Part shown: positions 60,212-64,000 of the stretch, in pieces | Layout of the letters: every line of letters starts with the position of its first letter | How positions within the stretch are numbered: position 1 is the first letter of the stretch | Origin: Tachypleus tridentatus | Taxonomy: Eukaryota > Arthropoda > Merostomata > Xiphosura > Limulidae | Length of the DNA stretch: 64,000 bases | Reading direction: 5' to 3' | NCBI RefSeq assembly: GCF_004210375.1 | Contig: NC_134830.1 | Coordinates: 49,729,094 to 49,793,093 of the forward strand | The notes under the pieces: model-generated | The model's input: only the letters and a program-made list of their open reading frames with translations | Database searches by the model: none | Told to the model about the DNA's origin: nothing | Position numbers and translations under genes: made by a program

Positions 60212-61049
60212 CAATACTTCAGAGTTGTAAGCACGCTACCAATCGTTGTAGCGATACGAAAGCTGAATTGATTTGTAACCACATGTTAGGTGTAGTATAT
60301 CAATTAACGGTGGTAGAAGAAAATAGGCCTCCACTTGCGGTTTAACAAACATTTTGTGTAATAACAAAAGTACAGTTATTGTTTAGTCCTTCTGTTTATT
60401 AAAATATCCCATTAACCACAACCCAAGTAAGGATTTGTTTTAATCTAGTCAGCTTATAGAAATTGCAAAAATGAATCTGGGAGTAACAGAAGTTTGGTCG
60501 AAAAAAGCAAATTAATCCAGGAACGTGGGAGAATATGATTTTGTTGTCGAGAATAGACCGAAAACAAACTAGTTGTAATGTTTACTAAAACTTTAGAACT
60601 GTGATAAATCTCGTTAGCCCTCGCTAAATAGTGAAATATGATTTCGAACTTGCAGATTAAGAACGATTTTGAAAACCTTGAGCTAATTTAACTGCTTTGG
60701 CTTTCCACTCGTTAGAAGAAAAAAATACAGCTATGTCAGTTTCACAAGGAAATTTGACAAATAAATATTTTAAATCCAGGTCGTAACTGGAACATTTAAT
60801 TACTGTGCTAACCCTACATTAAAAAGTTGTTTTATTTGTGTGTATGAGTGTGTGCGCGCGCTAATACACGAATTGTTTTTAAGGCATTATATTAAAAAAA
60901 ATAATTCATTCACGTTGGTAGGCTGCTGGTTTTGGTAAGCTTACGCACTTTAGTTTCTGTTGGATTTTTTTTTTTTTTAGAACTGTCCCTAGTACCTTTC
61001 TAATTACACTTAATAATAAAGGAAATGAATTAAAATTCGTTTTGATTAA

Positions 61050-61165
61050 GTTGGAGTGTGGCCTAACGAATTAATGATCTGACAGTCGCGAGTTTCAAAC
61101 ATGTCGCTTCAAATAGACGCTTCGCATTTCAAGTTGTTAGGTACGTTATTAGAATGACGGTCAGT
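61050..61165 (+). mobile_element. SINE-A-like head relic
   Basis: TTAATGATCTGACAGTCGCGAG and AATGACGGTCAGTTCTGCTT follow the family-A order, strongly diverged. Confidence 0.45.
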
Positions 61166-61479
61166 TCTGCTTAACAACCAAACCAACCGAAATGATGATT
61201 GAAAAATATCCTAAGTAAGTCTTCGTAATAGTTCAAGATTCTATCTGGTAATTTCTGACCCATAAATTTCTGCATTATTACCTTTTATCTGTTTTATTAC
61301 GAAATTAATTTATGCTAAAACGAACAATCGACCATAATAGAAAATCGTTCAACATTCTTGTAGTCCGTTAAATTATTTAGGACGTTACAAATTACGAGAT
61401 TTCGTGTCGGAACAGAAAATGCAGTAAAATAATGGACCTTTTCTTTTTAGGAAACAAAAAACAAAAACTAAAGGATAAG

Positions 61480-61746
61480 ATTTGTTTGTTTTTTTTAATT
61501 TCACGCAAAGCTACATGAGGGCTATCTGCACCAGCCGTCCCTAATTTAGCAGTGTAAGACCAGAGGGAAGGCAACTAGTCATCACCACCCACCGTCAATT
61601 TTTTTACCAACGAATAGTGGGATTGACCGTCACATTATAACGCCCTCACGGCTGAAAGGGCGAGTATGTTTGGTGTGACGGGGATTCGAACCCACGACCC
61701 TCAGATTACGAGTCGTGTGCCTTAACCACCTGGCTATACCGGGCCC
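61480..61746 (-). mobile_element. SINE-A, full length with target duplication
   Basis: Perfect AAAGGATAAG duplication at 61470-61479 and 61747-61756. A short internal deletion removes the TTGGGCTACTC part of the body. Confidence 0.95.
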
Positions 61747-62112
61747 AAAGGATAAGGTAAGCCCGGTATGGTTTACTTCCTGAACTTTACTGCATTTTAC
61801 TTTATTTAACTTAAAAATACGATATTTAACAATTTCTGTAATCATTTTACCTTATTGTTTAATGAATAACAAAAAATATTTGTATTATTAGAACATTCAC
61901 TTTTTAACATGTCTTTCTCAGATAACTTCTAAAGTCAGAGTTCATCCAGCTGTAAGTTTGACAACTTAAAAACTTTGATTTGGTATGAATCTGTATAGAA
62001 CAATGATAACTTTTGACTGGTTAATTACCAAAACGAGACTAGCAGAGTTTATGGTTTTTCTAAGTTTATATATCTACTTTTGCGATATCTTAATTGCTGT
62101 ATTTGTTTCCTG

Positions 62113-62364
62113 TCTTTTGAATATCGCATAAAACTACATGATGGCTATTTGCGCTAGCCATCTCTAACTTAGCAGTGAAAGGCTAGAGGGAAAGAAGCTA
62201 CCCATTTTCACTCGCCGCCAACTCTTGAGGTACTATTCGACCAACATCACTTTAATACGCCCTGACGGCTGAAAGGGGCGAGTATGTTTGGTAGGTGCGG
62301 GGAATCGAACTCATGACCCTAATATTCGAGTTGAGTGCCCTCTAACCATATGACTATGCCAGGC
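62113..62364 (-). mobile_element. SINE-A, diverged subfamily
   Basis: Shares diagnostic changes with 8838-9094 (CATGACCCTAATATT, CTAACTTAG, GTGAAAG). Confidence 0.88.
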
Positions 62365-62708
62365 CTAACTGCTCTCAAATATCAAATTTTGTTTGTTCAA
62401 TAGGCCTAATGACGCTACGATAACATTGGATGTTTTCACGTGATATTCTTAACAACTTGGTAAAACTTCTAATTGGACAGTTATGAACCTTTTCTTTACT
62501 GTTGTCTCTGTATCTTTTAACATCGTTTCACGAAAACAAATACCTCGAACATCCAAATGTTTTTGTAAATCGTCCCTCTAAAAGAAACGTCTACATTCGG
62601 GAAGCGATAGTTTATTGTTTAGTAAATCGATTAGCGTTTTTGTTGTTTTTACACCTTTTCTTAGTGTTAACGAGAGAATGCCGTTGCCATGGGAGGCAGT
62701 AGTGTGAT

Positions 62709-62787
62709 ACCAGTAACTGTAAGCTTGAATGCATTTGATCCCGGCACTGTGCAGATAGCCAAACGTAAAGCTTTAAACACACAATGA
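62709..62787 (+). mobile_element. tRNA-like SINE relic
   Basis: ACTGTAAGCTTGAATGCA, GTGCAGATAGCC and AAAGCTTTAAACACAC tail. Confidence 0.4.
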
Positions 62788-63052
62788 AAGTGTCTAATGA
62801 CCTTTGAAAGAAGGAGGTCTAACTGTTGGATCATGACCTAAATTTAATGGCGTTAGGCCCAGTTCTACTTATACATTCAGTTCCTTCATATATTGCTTAT
62901 ATAAAATAGTCTTCTTTCAGATGATAATAAGGAATATACTGTTACAATTTTCATTGATTGTGTAAAATAATTTATGTGACTTAAAAAAAAATGAGTAGCA
63001 AAGTTTCAATAATCGTTTATGTCATTGCTCTGAAGAGGGAGCTGTTTCTAAA

Positions 63053-63107
63053 GAGCATGAAACGTGACGTGTATCATTGTGAGCGTGAAACGTGACGTGT
63101 ATCATTG
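63053..63107. repeat. 28-bp direct duplication
   Basis: GAGCATGAAACGTGACGTGT at 63053 and GAGCGTGAAACGTGACGTGT at 63081. Confidence 0.95.
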
Positions 63108-63571
63108 TTTGGTTAGCGGACGTTCCTTCTGGCTTGAAAGATAGATAACCAACCACAGTCACGTACTTGATTCCTTCTATAATATAGTTAAAAGAGATGT
63201 GTATCTGTTACAATAATTTTATTTTATTGTACAACAAAAAGAATGCCTATTAACAGATTAACTAAAATTGATTTTTAATGTAATAAAGTCAAACCAGTAC
63301 GAGTAAATTCACATCATATTTTGTTTCGCAGAAGTTTATTCAAGATCCCAGAAGAACCTTCCCATATTATAGAGAATAAAATGAGGCTGATTCGAAAGTA
63401 AACATATGGGGGTGGGGATAAAACATCTTTATACCCCCAGCAGACATGAGTGGCAGATCAATAATTGGCAGCGTTCAGTAGTTAAACGTTGTACACCACG
63501 TCGTCGTCTCGATAATTTTGAAGGTTCTGCCTCTTGTATCTACTGGAAATGTAAGGTTACAGTCGACAGAG

Positions 63572-63785
63572 ACTACATCTAGGCCAAGTGGTTAGTTTGT
63601 TGGAATGCAAAATGGAAGGCCTGCTGGTCCAGTCTGCTCTACACGAACTACACTTTTTTAAGTGGCGGACGCGTCATAAAAGTTGTACTCAATCCATTAC
63701 TCGTGTTTGATTGACGGCGGGTGCTGCTGATTGTTTTCCTTCTGGTCTGTCGCTCAACATTAGAATGATTCTACAGTATTCTAAC
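63572..63785 (+). mobile_element. SINE-A-like relic
   Basis: GGCCAAGTGGTTAG head, then diverged body matching the order GTCATAAAAG, TCAATCCATTACTCGT, GGCGGGTGCTG and CCTTCTGGTCTGTC. Confidence 0.6.
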
Positions 63786-63890
63786 GTGGCTGTTTTCATT
63801 AGTGTGGGTCAAGTTAACTCCAATGTTATCTATTACTATCTGTGATATCATTTATTGTTGGTTTTAACATATAAATCTTCTTCGTGCTTC

Positions 63891-64000
63891 GCCCGACATG
63901 CTCAGATAGTTAAGGCGCTAGATTCGCAATCTGAGGGTCTCAGGTTCGAATCCCCCACCTGACCTTTTAGTCATGGGGTTGTTATAGTGTGATGGTCAAC
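63891..64000 (+). mobile_element. SINE-A head, cut by window edge
   Basis: Head GCCCGACATG...GATTCGCAATCTGAGG, B box AGGTTCGAATCCC, then body start. About 26 bp of the body are missing between the head and TTTTAGTCATGGGG. Confidence 0.88.

Larger units (their letters stand above)
26219..64000 (+). other. DUOX: Dual oxidase gene locus, 5' part (six exons, continues past window)
   Basis: Six exons with canonical GT/AG borders join into one uninterrupted frame of 882 nt (294 codons): 26219-26288, 39134-39223, 46839-47000, 48374-48561, 56102-56306 and 57784-57950. Intron phases are 1, 1, 1, 0, 1, 0, and every junction restores a residue expected for DUOX. DUOX proteins are membrane NADPH oxidases that release H2O2 outside the cell and carry an N-terminal extracellular peroxidase-like domain. 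In arthropods and nematodes they act in cuticle cross-linking and epithelial defence, and they mature with a DUOXA partner. Only the signal peptide and about half of the peroxidase domain lie here. The next expected segment, beginning around a VYEYLP-type motif, was not found before 64000, so intron 6 exceeds 6 kb. Assignment to DUOX is very secure; which paralog is unknown. Confidence 0.96.
57951..64000 (+). other. DUOX intron 6, incomplete
   Basis: Starts at GTAATA and runs past the window edge. It carries SINE-A copies at 59087-59320, 59950-60211, 61480-61746, 62113-62364 and 63891-64000, more decayed copies near 61050-61160 and 63572-63780, and a 28-bp duplication at 63053-63107. Nothing recognisable in 57951-59086, 60212-61040 or 62788-63050. 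Confidence 0.8.

Noticed and set aside
61918..61962. Exon-like segment with TTTCTCAG acceptor and GTAAGT donor
   Set aside because: It would encode about ten residues that do not resemble the DUOX segment expected after exon 6, so chance splice signals are more likely.

Overview
Animal nuclear DNA: A+T-rich, intron-dominated and full of decayed transposons. The one intact gene recognised is the 5' part of a dual oxidase (DUOX) on the + strand. Its peroxidase-domain sequence looks arthropod-type. The dominant repeat is a tRNA-headed SINE of about 275 bp ending in CAAACAAAC, which I associate with chelicerates and especially horseshoe crabs. That assignment is an inference, not a proof.

Layout. 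1-26218 is intergenic. It holds SINE copies, a broken copy of an orphan, probably transposon-encoded zinc-finger protein family (about 4173-5820, minus), two minisatellites (6363-7012 and 7217-7770), a deleted Tc1-type element (15563-16722) whose unoccupied paralogous target lies 0.7 kb downstream, Penelope-like (PLE) fragments, and a 2-kb stack of tandem repeats (23390-25445) just upstream of DUOX. From 26219 to beyond the right edge lies DUOX. Six exons (26219-26288, 39134-39223, 46839-47000, 48374-48561, 56102-56306, 57784-57950) join in one open frame of 294 codons: a signal peptide followed by the first half of the extracellular peroxidase-like domain. The rest of that domain, the EF hands and the NADPH-oxidase core must lie beyond 64000. 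The introns are 1.4 to 12.8 kb long, and intron 1 carries a LINE reverse-transcriptase remnant, antiparallel PLE pieces, a mariner pseudo-element and a truncated hAT/ZMYM1-like element.

Repeats. At least three tRNA-headed SINE families (A, B, C) with different heads share a similar 3' tail around CAGATAGCCC...GTAGCTTTG, which suggests mobilisation by one LINE partner. Several copies have clear 10-12 bp target-site duplications. One PLE fragment keeps a nearly intact hammerhead ribozyme core (minus strand, 28108-28149), and a mutated sister lies at 20954-20995.

The genes do not form an operon or pathway. The window is one host gene of the reactive-oxygen/peroxidase system embedded in a repeat landscape. 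No CRISPR array, true tRNA, rRNA or bacterial-type system was seen.
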